From positions 635,001-699,000 of the forward strand of contig NZ_CP095743.1 in assembly GCF_022049065.2 (NCBI RefSeq): a stretch of DNA of 64,000 nt, read 5' to 3'. Shown here one piece after another: positions 10,401 through 18,818 of the stretch. Position numbers and translations under genes: made by a program. The notes under the pieces are model-generated. The model was not told the DNA's origin, ran no database searches, and saw only the letters and a list, made by a program, of their open reading frames with translations. The DNA comes from Niallia sp. Man26 (GTDB lineage: Bacteria > Bacillota > Bacilli > Bacillales > Cytobacillaceae). Numbering within the stretch: position 1 is the stretch's first letter; each line of letters starts with the position of its first letter.

Positions 10401-13400
10401 CGAGTATTATTTGACTGCATCCGATGGTGTGAATGAAGTGCAGACAGAAAAGCAGCAAATCAAGATTAATAACCCGGAAAATGCAGAAGAGCTTCGCCTT
10501 AATGTAAAGGATGGCAGCATTGTCAGCGGCAATGTTCTGCTGAAAGGAACGTCGAGTAATCATGACGCTGATAAAGTAAAGCTTTTTATTGATGGAAAAG
10601 AATTGTCAGCAGCAATGAACCCGTCACTTGAAACACAAGCCTATTTGGCTGTTGAAATAAGCAGTCTGAATATGTATTTCAAAAATGCAATCACGATGGG
10701 TGATGAAATTATCCAGCTGCTTGATAAGGATAATATGTCATATTGGAAGACGTTTACGATTCCGATTGATGCTGAAAAACTGAAGCAGGGAGTCAATGAA
10801 ATCACAGTCCGTGCCGGAAATAAAGCATCGCCGTTCCAGCTCGAAGAAAGTGAAGAAAACAGGGATGATTATTCATTGCGTAATGTCAGACTTGTGCTTG
10901 CAGACGGAACTATTTTAAGAGACCCAGAGAAGAGTGATCCCAATAAGATTTATGATATGGGAGATGACGGAACGTATCGTCCTTTCGAGCATTTCCATTT
11001 TACACTTAATAGTGAGCAAACTAGCGCTGCTGCCTATAATTGGGACAGTAAAACAGTTGGTGATGGAAAGCACACTATAAGTGCGAAGGATGGACAAAAT
11101 GAAAAGTCTGTTTCCATCTTGGTGGACAATACGGCACCTGCTATTGAAACAAACATGAAAAAGCAAGAATACAGAGGAGCCTTTACCATTAATGCCAGCG
11201 CAAGTGATGAAATTGCTGGAGTAGAATCGTTCCAGATGATGCTTGATGATGAAATAATCGAAGCTCCATATGAAACAGCGTCATCTAAACTTTCTCCAGG
11301 AGAACATGTATTATCTGTTACGGCAGTAGATAAGGCAGGCAATATTGCCGAAAAACAAGTGACTTTTACAGTGAATGATGAAAATCCAACAAAGCCCGAG
11401 CTTGTATCACCTGCAGATAATGCAGAAACTGTAAAAGGCAATCCACTGTTAAAAGTGAAGGTTGCAGATCCGACGAACGATAAGCTGGATGTTTCCTTTT
11501 ATAAGGGCTTTAAATATTCAGCAAGTAGCAGCAATGTAAAAGCCTTTCAGCATGCGAGTGACACAGAGCCGCCAGCCGAGCAAAAGCCAGCAGGTGAGAA
11601 AGCACTGTCTGACAATGAAATTGCGTCGGTTTCAACGCTTGACGGAAAATATTTGACGACAGATTCTGATACACAATTCCCATATCATCGTTTTGATGTC
11701 GAGCTGGATTCATCAGTAGGCGAGGAAGATTTAGTGGAGCTAGAGTGGAGCGGAAAATCGCTTGAAGGCCGAAAAGTATCTATGTATGCGTGGAGTTTTG
11801 TTGAAAACAAATGGAAGATGCTCACATATAAGATAGCTGGCAGTGCTGACTTTGAATTAAAAGCAAATGTAGCTGTCAAAGAGTTTGCGAAGGATTCCAA
11901 AATTAATGTTATTATTCAGGATGAAATCCCAAGCTCTCCAGATGAGTATGATTATACGTTTGTATGGATGTCAGACACACAATATTATGCGGAGAGCTAC
12001 CCGTATATTTTCAAGCGCCAGACAGAGTGGATTGCTGAAATGAAGGACCAGCTGAAAATAAAGTATGTGTTCCATACTGGTGACCTTGTTGATGAAGCAG
12101 ATAAAGAGCAGCAATGGAAATATGCCGATGAATATATGCAGGTGCTTGATGACAACGGCATTCCGTATGGTGTTTTGGCAGGAAATCATGATGTAGACCA
12201 GCTGTCGAATGACTATAACGAATATTATAAATGGTTCGGTGCAGACAGATTCAGCAGCAAGTCTTATTATGGAGATTCCTACAAAAACAACAGAGGACAC
12301 TATGATTTAATTTCATCTGGCGGCAATGATTTTATCATGCTGTATATGGGCTGGGGCGTTGATGATGAGGATATTGCTTGGATGAATAACGTCCTTAAGC
12401 AATATCCAGATCGCAAAGCAATCCTTAACTTCCATGAATATTTACTTGTTTCTGGGAACAGAAGCCCGATTGGTGAAAAGCTGTATGAAGAGGTTGTAAA
12501 ACCAAACAAAAATGTACTCGCAGTATTAAGCGGTCATTACCATGATTCAGAAACACTTATCAGTGAAGTGGACGATAATGGTGATGGAACAGCTGACAGA
12601 GAAGTGTACCAAATGCTTGGTGATTATCAAGGAGGTCCTGAAGGAGGTCAAGGTTATTTAAAACTACTTCACTTTGATCAGGACAATAACCGAATTATTG
12701 TTAACACATACTCACCATATTTAGATGATTATAATTTCTATGATCCAGCAGAATATCCAGGTAAAGATGAGCTTGTTATAAACATGGACCTGGAAGCAGA
12801 GAAAAAGCGGGTTGCAACTGATTATTTCGCTGTTAATGTTTATACGAATGACGAAATCGGCAAACAGGAAAATGTCGACAGCGGCAAAACGGCAGAAGTC
12901 GAGTGGGAAGGGCTTGAAGAAGGTAAGGAATACGCCTGGTATGCTGTTGCAGCAGATGATTATACAGGAAAAGCTGTATCAACTATTTGGACTTTCATAA
13001 AAGGTGCAAAAGAGGACGATACAGGAACTCCTGAGGAACCTTCTGATGGAGATAACGGAGAAACGCCAGGAGACACAGATCCATCTGATGGAGATAATGG
13101 AGAAACGCCAGGAGACACAGATCCATCTGATGGAGATAATGGTGAAATACCAGGAGATACAGGTCCATCTGATGGAGATAATGGAGAAACGCCAGGAGAT
13201 ACAGATCCATCTGATGGAGATAATGGAGAAACGCCAGGAGGCAATTCATCTGACGGAGATGTTGATGAAACACCAGTAAATGCAGATCCATCACATGGAA
13301 ATAATGGAGCAGCCCCGCCAGCTGCTAATCCGTCCAATAATAATAGCAACATTTCAGGAAGCACAACTACAAGTGGAAATGTCAAAACGGACACAGATAA

Positions 13401-13581
13401 TCACAAAGGAAGCAATAGCCAGTATGTAAGATCAGCGAATGATAACAGCGATAATTCCTGGCTGCCAAATACAGCTACGTCGAATTATACTATTCTTTTG
13501 ATAGGCGCAGCTTTAGCTGCAACTGGCATAGTTATTTATGCACACATTAGAAGAAGAGCTAAAATCGTTCAAAATCGTTAA
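7453..13581 (+). CDS. Giant wall-anchored protein: three lamin-tail domains plus calcineurin-like metallophosphoesterase
   Basis: 2042 residues. A signal peptide (1-39) and an acidic Glu/Pro/Thr-rich spacer (40-140) precede three lamin-tail (LTD) modules (about 145-285, 428-590, 712-890; each begins LL(I/V)TE(I/L) and has EYVEVYNNTNQ-like text) alternating with Ig/FN3-like modules. A metallophosphoesterase domain (about 1499-1760) shows MSDTQ, HTGDLVD, AGNHD, NFHE and SGHYHD, the expected metal ligands. A PSDGDNGETPGDTD repeat region follows, then LPNTATSNY (about 2003), a hydrophobic span and RRR. LTD plus phosphoesterase suggests an extracellular phosphoesterase or nuclease, as in YhcR/YfkN-type wall enzymes; the substrate is unknown. 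AGAGGAGG precedes the ATG. Confidence 0.85.
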   Translation: MISRKRGKTSKKWMLLVLMVVFFFSTIFTSSRPAVSYAAEPLEPQQAPSSPDEESEKSTDSSSETIDKEQNEAPANSEDEITEEKPSEETETKAAEEPVVKQEEETKTETPAEEVTEKPAAEEPKQEDVEQPQAETSEEDFSKYPQLLITEISPDSKGTDSYEYVEVYNNTNQTLNLGSYAFYYQFTDGSQGDKLLSLPDKTIASGETQVIWFNKDDLNISDFNKHFQTALTEKQLLSFKGDFTGFANGGNRAVAIKSLTGTEIISANYLPGETDNTGLTVAYRYPANGTVMDKLKTKAAPTPGTLLEDQVPASQVEISPPAADNEAPQISHSAVKSSKQGTAIKIAANIADNMKIPSATLHYKQEGEDTYQSMLMSKDASSITGFSAVIPEEAVQANIHYYIEATDGTSTAKTEEYVIEVAKQEDTYSSIPLLLTELAPNSKGSGTDYYEYIELYNNTNQPVSLKNYSFAYRYTDGSREDVSFKVPDAVIKPQSTVVLWFNNGDKALADFNSQYGTSLTEENLLSFTDSFPGFANGGNRAIIIKDRGGNELVSASYLGEETNNDGKVIQYLFPKSGTEMEKLEVLASPNPGSLKQGQVPTKPVELDQSDDSNPPTISHEAVSSGEAFADIAVEAVVKDDKSKPFVTLYYKSESQNEYLSLSMTEDTKEAGKYKAVIPAEDVDSNITYYIEASDGANSAETDKFTVAVKKVSTDYSKVPELFVTELVPDSSNVNSADGYEFIEVYNNTNKPVNFKDYKIQYRYGTDPASDVVWPSVPEDVVIPAKGTLVFWIINNANGDKTVADFNANYGTNLMENKDIVRIQSDGMANSDLRGIAVATNTQEEISVAYYNDVLGVDDTAANKGILYKYPQDGSTTAIKVSSGEKLGTPGSVEASQVPGKPVAVEEDTTPPTIENTTALTETGIEDITVSAKANDNNGVKTVAVYYRTNGEQEYERLLLKKDGNDNLYTTSIYAANFIAKEYVEYYLTASDGVNEVQTEKQQIKINNPENAEELRLNVKDGSIVSGNVLLKGTSSNHDADKVKLFIDGKELSAAMNPSLETQAYLAVEISSLNMYFKNAITMGDEIIQLLDKDNMSYWKTFTIPIDAEKLKQGVNEITVRAGNKASPFQLEESEENRDDYSLRNVRLVLADGTILRDPEKSDPNKIYDMGDDGTYRPFEHFHFTLNSEQTSAAAYNWDSKTVGDGKHTISAKDGQNEKSVSILVDNTAPAIETNMKKQEYRGAFTINASASDEIAGVESFQMMLDDEIIEAPYETASSKLSPGEHVLSVTAVDKAGNIAEKQVTFTVNDENPTKPELVSPADNAETVKGNPLLKVKVADPTNDKLDVSFYKGFKYSASSSNVKAFQHASDTEPPAEQKPAGEKALSDNEIASVSTLDGKYLTTDSDTQFPYHRFDVELDSSVGEEDLVELEWSGKSLEGRKVSMYAWSFVENKWKMLTYKIAGSADFELKANVAVKEFAKDSKINVIIQDEIPSSPDEYDYTFVWMSDTQYYAESYPYIFKRQTEWIAEMKDQLKIKYVFHTGDLVDEADKEQQWKYADEYMQVLDDNGIPYGVLAGNHDVDQLSNDYNEYYKWFGADRFSSKSYYGDSYKNNRGHYDLISSGGNDFIMLYMGWGVDDEDIAWMNNVLKQYPDRKAILNFHEYLLVSGNRSPIGEKLYEEVVKPNKNVLAVLSGHYHDSETLISEVDDNGDGTADREVYQMLGDYQGGPEGGQGYLKLLHFDQDNNRIIVNTYSPYLDDYNFYDPAEYPGKDELVINMDLEAEKKRVATDYFAVNVYTNDEIGKQENVDSGKTAEVEWEGLEEGKEYAWYAVAADDYTGKAVSTIWTFIKGAKEDDTGTPEEPSDGDNGETPGDTDPSDGDNGETPGDTDPSDGDNGEIPGDTGPSDGDNGETPGDTDPSDGDNGETPGGNSSDGDVDETPVNADPSHGNNGAAPPAANPSNNNSNISGSTTTSGNVKTDTDNHKGSNSQYVRSANDNSDNSWLPNTATSNYTILLIGAALAATGIVIYAHIRRRAKIVQNR
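13039..13287 (+). repeat. Six tandem 42-bp units encoding PSDGDNGETPGDTD
   Basis: Units begin at 13039, 13081, 13123, 13165 and 13207 (42 bp each), with a degenerate 39-bp sixth unit at 13249. The first five are nearly identical at DNA level, so the array is likely to vary in copy number without shifting frame. It forms the acidic wall-spanning stalk of the surface protein. Confidence 0.9.
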
Positions 13582-13586
13582 GAAAG

Positions 13587-13616
13587 AAAGCAAGCCTCAT
13601 AAGCAGGCTTGCTTTT
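13587..13616. terminator. Bidirectional terminator
   Basis: An 11-bp perfect stem (AAAGCAAGCCT / AGGCTTGCTTT, 7-nt loop) with T/A runs on both sides serves the convergent surface-protein and FNT genes. Confidence 0.85.
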
Positions 13617-14424
13617 ATTTTTCTTCTATATCTTCATCCATAAATGGCTTATTCACATAATAGTACATCACGCCCATAAAACCGACACCTCCGATTAGAT
13701 TGCCTAACGTAACAGGGATAATATTGCGTATAATCCCAGGCAAAGTAATGGCAGGGTTTTGGTCAAGTATTAATGAAATAGAGAAGGTTGCCATATTAGC
13801 AATACTGTGCTCATATCCAGAGATGAAGAAGCAAAAAACGAATAATATCATGGCGAATATTTTCGCAATATCCTCCTTTAAAGCCATTGGAATAAAGAAG
13901 GCGAGACAGACGAGCCAGTTACAAAGAATGCCGCGAAAGAAAAGCTCGCTTATAGGTGCTTCAATTTTCGTCTGAGCTGCATGCAGTAGAAATTCATTGA
14001 CCTCATGGGATTTGAATAAACCTGTCAAATAAATAAATACTGCGAAAAAGACAGCGCCGCATATATTGCCGGCATAACTTGTTCCCCACACTTTGAATAC
14101 ATCAAGCCAGGCGATTTTTTTCCGCAATGCAGCATACGTATAATAGAAGGTATTGCCTGTGAACAAGTCTCCTCCACCATATGCTATCAGGATGATAGCA
14201 GCCCCGAAAACGAGTGCTGCAGCAGGATATGCGAAGGGTGAGCCTTCTGCATAAAAGAAATTTCCAGTCTTAAAGGCAACAATTACACCAAAACCGATAA
14301 ACATGCTTGCTACAACAGCACGCATAAAAAATCGAAACTTGCTTCGCTTAAATATTTTCCATTTCTTTAGTGCCAGTTTTTCCACTTGATAAAGAGATGC
14401 GCCTTCCATCGCTGATTCCTCCAA
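13615..14424 (-). CDS. Formate/nitrite transporter (FNT) family channel
   Basis: 269 residues with six hydrophobic segments. Family signatures are visible: GGGDLFTGN in the first half, ILCNWLVCLA, and ISGYEHSIANM in the second half, whose His is the conserved pore histidine. FNT pentamers move formate, nitrite, lactate or hydrosulfide; the substrate cannot be decided here because no formate or nitrite enzyme is adjacent. A TCCTCC-complement ribosome site (GGAGGAATC) lies just before the ATG. It is monocistronic. Confidence 0.85.
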   Translation of the reverse strand: MEESAMEGASLYQVEKLALKKWKIFKRSKFRFFMRAVVASMFIGFGVIVAFKTGNFFYAEGSPFAYPAAALVFGAAIILIAYGGGDLFTGNTFYYTYAALRKKIAWLDVFKVWGTSYAGNICGAVFFAVFIYLTGLFKSHEVNEFLLHAAQTKIEAPISELFFRGILCNWLVCLAFFIPMALKEDIAKIFAMILFVFCFFISGYEHSIANMATFSISLILDQNPAITLPGIIRNIIPVTLGNLIGGVGFMGVMYYYVNKPFMDEDIEEK

Positions 14425-14832
14425 ATATAATCTGTTGGTATAGTATTAACACTATAAGTACGTTTGATAAACATATTATGAATGGTGCATAGTTAATTTA
14501 CAATAGATATTTGTGAAAAAAATCACAATATATAATACTGTTCAAAGAATGTTCAATTTTATAAGAATAATAGGTGATTTTCAGGAAATAGTAGTTAATT
14601 TTATTCATATAAATATACAAAAAGTATGCAAAAGTTTTCTGAAAATAAAATTAATTCAATATAGTCATTTAATTGGAATGGCCCAAAAAACCTTGATATA
14701 GTAATATTTATAACGGTTGGCACATTTTGTCGATATTTTCATGTTATATTTTCTTACAAGTGTATAGACTTTATATTTATTCATGCCTTACAATATAAGT
14801 AAAGATATTTTGAGTAGGGGAGTGAAGAGCTG
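14425..14832. other. 408-bp AT-rich divergent intergenic region
   Basis: The region separates the FNT gene from the ACT-MFS gene. It is very A/T-rich and I see no convincing small gene, since the one open frame of 62 codons has no ribosome site. A candidate promoter for the downstream gene is TAGACT (14765-14770), 18-bp spacer, TACAAT (14789-14794). A good AGGGGAG site lies before the ATG at 14833. Confidence 0.4.
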
Positions 14833-16308
14833 ATGGCTTCTGATTATCGAATTTCCATGCTAGTTATAGATCAGCCGGGAGTCCTGGCTCGTATATCCAA
14901 TTTATTTGGAGCACATGAAGTTAATATAGAAAGTATTCAAACAAAAAAATACAAAGAGGCGACTAGAATCAGAATCGCGAGCAATGCGGAAGAGCATCAG
15001 GTTCAGAATCTGATTGTAGGTCTGCAAGGCTTGATGGACGTTGTGGATATCGACGCTTCTGAATTGCAGAGGTCTGCCTTCCAGCAAAGACTGCTTGAAC
15101 GCACTAGCTCTATTCAAGTGATGCGTGAGCAGCGCATGCTGAGCAGGAAGGTTTCCTTCTGGCTTGTTGCTTGCTGTTTGTTCCTGACGCTCTTTGGCAC
15201 AAATATTCCGGCTTCCCTTTATACACTCTATCGCCAAGAGTGGGGATTATCATCCGGAATGATAACTTTAGTGTTTGCCATTTATGCGTTTACGGTTATC
15301 CCAGCCATTATCGTGGCCGGACAGCTCTCTGATCAAATTGGGAGAAAAAAGGTCCTTATACCAGGAATACTGTTTTCCCTGATTGGAACTGCGTGCTTTA
15401 CGGTTGCTAATGGACTAGGCATGCTTTTGATTGCAAGACTGTTTCAAGGCTTATCTGTCGGAATATTAAATGGTGTTGCGGTTGCGGCGTTAACTGAATT
15501 AGACGAAAAGAGAGATAAAAAGAAAACGGCCCTTATTTGTGCCCTTGCTGTAACGCTTGGAAATGCGATTGGCCCGATTCTGTCTGGATTGCTTGGCGAC
15601 TTTGCGCCATATCCTTTGCGATTATCATACTATGTGCATTTACTGTTTATCCTGCCATGCTTTGCAGCTTTATTCTTTTTGAATGAAAATGCACGCCCTG
15701 GCCTGCAGCCGGTTAAGCTGAAAAAGCCTTATGTACCGAAATCAATAGTGAAGGCATTTATTTTGGCATCATTTACGTCATTTATCGCTTGGTCTATTAT
15801 CAGCATGTTTATGAGCTTAATTCCTTCTAATCTATCAAGCTTCACACATGTGTCTTCGCTGACTGTTTCCGGCATTGTTGTTGCATTAGGCTTAATCGCA
15901 GCAGCAGTAAACCAAATACTGCTGAAACAATTCTCATTGCAGACGATGATTTCAGTCGGTTATATATTATTGGCGTTAGGCTTAATTTTATTAGTAATTA
16001 CTATCGCCGCAAAATCGCTGACATTGCTTCTTATTTCTGCTGTGCTGATCGGCGGGGGGAACGGACCTGCCTATGCAGGAAGCCTTGCGTTAATTAATGA
16101 AAGATCGCCTGCAAAAATTAAAGGCAATATCGTCTCAACTTTTTTTGTCATCACGTATTTAGGTGTCAGCCTGCCTGTAATCGGATTAGGCTTTCTGTCC
16201 CAGCAGTTAGGTGTGGGCGGTGCTGTTAATTTGTATGTACTCATCATGGGAGTGCTGCTGCTGTTGACAGTTGCTTTCGGATTAAAAGAGAAAAAGAATA
16301 TATTTTAG
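14833..16308 (+). CDS. MFS transporter with N-terminal ACT domain
   Basis: 491 residues. Residues 5-78 read as an ACT domain of the type found in the IlvH regulatory subunit: MLVIDQPGVLARISNLFGAHEVNIESI, then a beta strand and a VVDIDASE end. A charged linker (79-100) leads into a 12-segment major facilitator with GQLSDQIGRKK between helices 2 and 3, the classic MFS A-motif, and RLFQGLSVG in helix 4. ACT domains bind amino acids, so the natural inference is export or uptake gated by a cytosolic amino acid. The fusion is in one uninterrupted frame. The nearest MFS type appears to be drug/sugar exporter-like. The substrate is unknown. Confidence 0.8.
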   Translation: MASDYRISMLVIDQPGVLARISNLFGAHEVNIESIQTKKYKEATRIRIASNAEEHQVQNLIVGLQGLMDVVDIDASELQRSAFQQRLLERTSSIQVMREQRMLSRKVSFWLVACCLFLTLFGTNIPASLYTLYRQEWGLSSGMITLVFAIYAFTVIPAIIVAGQLSDQIGRKKVLIPGILFSLIGTACFTVANGLGMLLIARLFQGLSVGILNGVAVAALTELDEKRDKKKTALICALAVTLGNAIGPILSGLLGDFAPYPLRLSYYVHLLFILPCFAALFFLNENARPGLQPVKLKKPYVPKSIVKAFILASFTSFIAWSIISMFMSLIPSNLSSFTHVSSLTVSGIVVALGLIAAAVNQILLKQFSLQTMISVGYILLALGLILLVITIAAKSLTLLLISAVLIGGGNGPAYAGSLALINERSPAKIKGNIVSTFFVITYLGVSLPVIGLGFLSQQLGVGGAVNLYVLIMGVLLLLTVAFGLKEKKNIF

Positions 16309-16314
16309 GAATGT

Positions 16315-16347
16315 AAAAAGACCGAACAAAAAATGTCCGGTCTTTTT
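16315..16347 (+). terminator. Intrinsic terminator
   Basis: A 10-bp stem AAAAAGACCG / CGGTCTTTTT with a 13-nt loop lies just after the ACT-MFS stop codon. Confidence 0.85.
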
Positions 16348-16542
16348 CTTTATTTCTGGTACTAATTACAGAATATCTTCATACTATAGTAAAAAGTTAG
16401 TCCTGATGAGTTAAATATTACGCATGAATGTAATCTTCGTAAAAAAAATGTCGAAAAGTGGTTGATTTTTTAAAACTGCAGTTATATAATAAAAAACGTG
16501 TTAAAAATAAGTTGTCTTTTTGTAAAGCAGCTTGTTAAAAAT

Positions 16543-16616
16543 GCGGGTGTAGTTTAATGGTAAAACCTCAGCCTTCCAAGCTGATGTCGTGGGTTCGATT
16601 CCCATCACCCGCTCCA
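16543..16616 (+). tRNA. tRNA-Gly (anticodon TCC)
   Basis: The cloverleaf can be drawn by hand: acceptor GCGGGTG / CACCCGC, D arm GTTT...AAAC, anticodon stem TCAGC / GCTGA with loop CTTCCAA (anticodon at 16575-16577), T arm GTGGG-TTCGATT-CCCAT, discriminator T and an encoded CCA (16614-16616). It stands alone, followed by a terminator. Confidence 0.95.
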
Positions 16617-16627
16617 TACATAGTCAC

Positions 16628-16672
16628 AACGCAGTGTTTCGTTTCAAAGAAGAACGAAGCATTGCGTTTTTT
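16628..16672 (+). terminator. Terminator of the tRNA-Gly transcript
   Basis: A 16-bp stem (AACGCAGTGTTTCGTT / AACGAAGCATTGCGTT, two G-T wobbles) is followed by six T residues. Confidence 0.85.
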
Positions 16673-16815
16673 CATTTTGGGGAGCTTTTTATTTTCCTGT
16701 GGATAACTCTCTGATTTATTTTAACTGTGGATAACTTTTTGTTTTTACAGATAAACTTTATGGTTAAACTGCAAAAGAGGTATGCACAAGGACTTTCCTT
16801 GAACATACCCCACTA

Positions 16816-17481
16816 TTATTCTACAATTTTAAATTGTGCCTGCCCTCCGTGAACTTGGACAAACATATCCATTAAGGAAGCAACCATACGCTCGGCTGTT
16901 TCCTTCGGGGTGGAGGCTTGAAGATAAACGAACTGGACAGCGTCTTTTGTATCGAAAGTCACTGGAGCTCTGTTTGAATCGACAAACGGGCTGCCGAAGG
17001 GACCTGCATCATCTGCGCTGATAATTAAGTTATCAAGAGAATTGGCTCTGCCGTTTAGACCTGTATACTGTTCACTTTCTTTTCCAATTCTAAAGGTAAT
17101 ATCGCCGGATAGCTTCGATAGGTCATAAATGCCAATCGGCACTCCATATTGAAGGGAAAAGAAATTGTTTAAATCGATGCTGCTGTTGATAGGCTGCAAA
17201 TAATTCTGTTTATGTACCCGTCTGAATAGTGCTTCAGCAGAATGTCGGTAGCGGTTCGGATCTTTCCCGGCAGTTTTAAAGATTTGGCGCCATTCCTGAA
17301 CGGACGGAATATCCTGGACTTTTTTCTCTAACAGATCAAAGTAGATGGATTCTTGGAAAAGCTGCAAGCGGCCCTTTACCATTTGCGGTGATTCACCGAC
17401 TTCAATCTGGTTATAGAAAATAGCGCCAATTTTGAAACCAGCTATGAGGGAAGAGAGTTCTCTGTCAATTGAAATATCCAA
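16816..17481 (-). CDS. B3/B4 tRNA-binding domain protein
   Basis: 221 residues, soluble. It matches the free-standing B3/B4 family, the editing-like domain of phenylalanyl-tRNA synthetase beta (PheT). Visible features are RQIFKTAGKDPNRYRHSAEALFRRV, PINSSIDLNNFFSLQYGVPIGIYDL, a SADDAGPFGSPFVDS segment and a C-terminal FVQVHGG stretch. Free B3/B4 proteins are thought to act on mischarged tRNA or free amino acids; the exact substrate is not established. It is divergent from queG, and both lie beside a tRNA gene. Confidence 0.75.
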   Translation of the reverse strand: MDISIDRELSSLIAGFKIGAIFYNQIEVGESPQMVKGRLQLFQESIYFDLLEKKVQDIPSVQEWRQIFKTAGKDPNRYRHSAEALFRRVHKQNYLQPINSSIDLNNFFSLQYGVPIGIYDLSKLSGDITFRIGKESEQYTGLNGRANSLDNLIISADDAGPFGSPFVDSNRAPVTFDTKDAVQFVYLQASTPKETAERMVASLMDMFVQVHGGQAQFKIVE

Positions 17482-17577
17482 TAATAAGTACCTCCAATAA
17501 ATAAAGTCTATATGTTATGCTATTATTTTAGCGATAAATGAGTAAAAAAACCAATGAAGAAGAAAGGAGGGAGCAGT

Positions 17578-18711
17578 ATGGACTACGATCAACTGAAGCA
17601 GGATATCATTAATTACAGCAAAACAATTGGAATTGATAAAATCGGCTTCACTACTGCAAGTACCTTTGAAGAAATGAGAATCAGATTGATAAGGCAGCAG
17701 GAGCTCAATTTTCAATCAGGCTTTGAGGAGAAGGATATCGAAAAAAGAGTGAATCCCTCCCTCCTTTTAGATCAGCCAAAATCAATTATTTCCATTGCTT
17801 TAGCATACCCTTCCAAAATGAAGGAGCGTGTCTCCAGCAAAAAAGGAGCAAGACGAGGAATATTCTGCCGTGCTTCGTGGGGAACAGACTACCATGTTGT
17901 TTTGCGGGACAGGCTTTCTAAGCTGGAAAAATATATTATGGACAGAGTTCCTGATGCATTATGCAAATCAATGGTGGATACAGGGGAGCTTGTTGACCGG
18001 GCTGTCGCTCAGCGTGCAGGAGTCGGCTGGTCAGCGAAAAACTGTGCTATTATTACTCCTGAGTTCGGTTCGTACGTATATTTAGGCGAAATGATTACTA
18101 ATCTGCCTTTCACGCCAGATACGCCAATGGAAGACCAATGCGGTGAGTGCAATAAATGCATCGATGCATGTCCAACAGGTGCGCTTATTCAAGGCGGGCA
18201 GCTGAATGCCCAGCGCTGTATTGCTTTCCAAACACAGACGAAAGGGTTTTTGGCCGAAGAGTTTCGGGAGAAGCTAGGCAATAGAATTTATGGATGTGAC
18301 ACATGCCAGACGATTTGTCCAAAAAACAAAGGCATGGATTTTCATAATCATATCGAGATGGAACCAGATCCTGAAATTGCCAAGCCGCTCCTTGTGCCGC
18401 TGCTGACTATCAGCAATAAGGAATTTAAGGAGAAGTATGGACATATATCCGGCTCTTGGAGAGGTAAAAAGCCAATTCAGCGCAATGCGCTTATCGCACT
18501 TGCCCATTTCAAGGAAGATAGTGCAGTTCCAGATATTATCGGTGTAATGAAAAATGACCCGAGACCTGTCATAAGAGGAACTGCAGCATGGGCGCTTGGG
18601 AAAATTGGCGGTGATGAATCACGTCAGGCTTTAACGACATTGAGCAATAAGGAAACAGACCCTGAAGTGCTGCAAGAAATGCAGGATGCACTTGCGCGGC
18701 TGTCATCATAA
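17578..18711 (+). CDS. queG: Epoxyqueuosine reductase
   Basis: 377 residues. QueG performs the last step of queuosine synthesis, reducing epoxyqueuosine in tRNA with cobalamin and two [4Fe-4S] clusters. Both cluster motifs are present: CGECNKCIDACP (from Cys188) and CDTCQTICP (near residue 240). An N-terminal QueG domain carries RxVDTGELVDRAVAQRAGVGW-type text, and the C-terminus has HEAT-like repeats (AWALGKIGG) typical of the Bacillus enzyme. I chose ATG 17578 over an in-frame ATG at 17554 because AAAGGAGGG lies directly in front of it. The order queG, amidase gene, trmL matches B. subtilis yhbA-yhbB-cspR. Confidence 0.93.
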   Translation: MDYDQLKQDIINYSKTIGIDKIGFTTASTFEEMRIRLIRQQELNFQSGFEEKDIEKRVNPSLLLDQPKSIISIALAYPSKMKERVSSKKGARRGIFCRASWGTDYHVVLRDRLSKLEKYIMDRVPDALCKSMVDTGELVDRAVAQRAGVGWSAKNCAIITPEFGSYVYLGEMITNLPFTPDTPMEDQCGECNKCIDACPTGALIQGGQLNAQRCIAFQTQTKGFLAEEFREKLGNRIYGCDTCQTICPKNKGMDFHNHIEMEPDPEIAKPLLVPLLTISNKEFKEKYGHISGSWRGKKPIQRNALIALAHFKEDSAVPDIIGVMKNDPRPVIRGTAAWALGKIGGDESRQALTTLSNKETDPEVLQEMQDALARLSS

Positions 18712-18714
18712 AGC

Positions 18715-18747
18715 AAAAGGAGTGACTCATTTTAGTCCTCCTTTTTT
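18715..18747 (+). terminator. Intrinsic terminator after queG
   Basis: Stem AAAAGGAG(T)GACT / AGTCCTCCTTTT with one bulged base, ending in six T residues. Confidence 0.75.
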
Positions 18748-18818
18748 ATTTACTGCATTTTTCAGGCAAGGTATTGCATCCTTTTTCATAAGTATAAGCA
18801 TGGAAAGGAGTGTATAAC

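Noticed and set aside
11034..11441. Antisense frame of 135 codons
   Set aside because: It lies fully inside the 2042-codon surface protein gene and has no ribosome site; its composition is that of a shadow frame.
13039..13287. CRISPR-like array
   Set aside because: The units are contiguous with no variable spacers, code in frame within a surface protein, and no cas genes are near.
12960..13394. Several open frames on both strands over the 42-bp repeats
   Set aside because: The repeat length is a multiple of three, so any frame without a stop in one unit stays open through all. They lack ribosome sites and have low-complexity products.
14513..14701. 62-codon frame in the FNT/ACT-MFS intergenic region
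   Set aside because: No ribosome site, extremely AT-rich, Ile/Lys/Asn-biased product with no family look.
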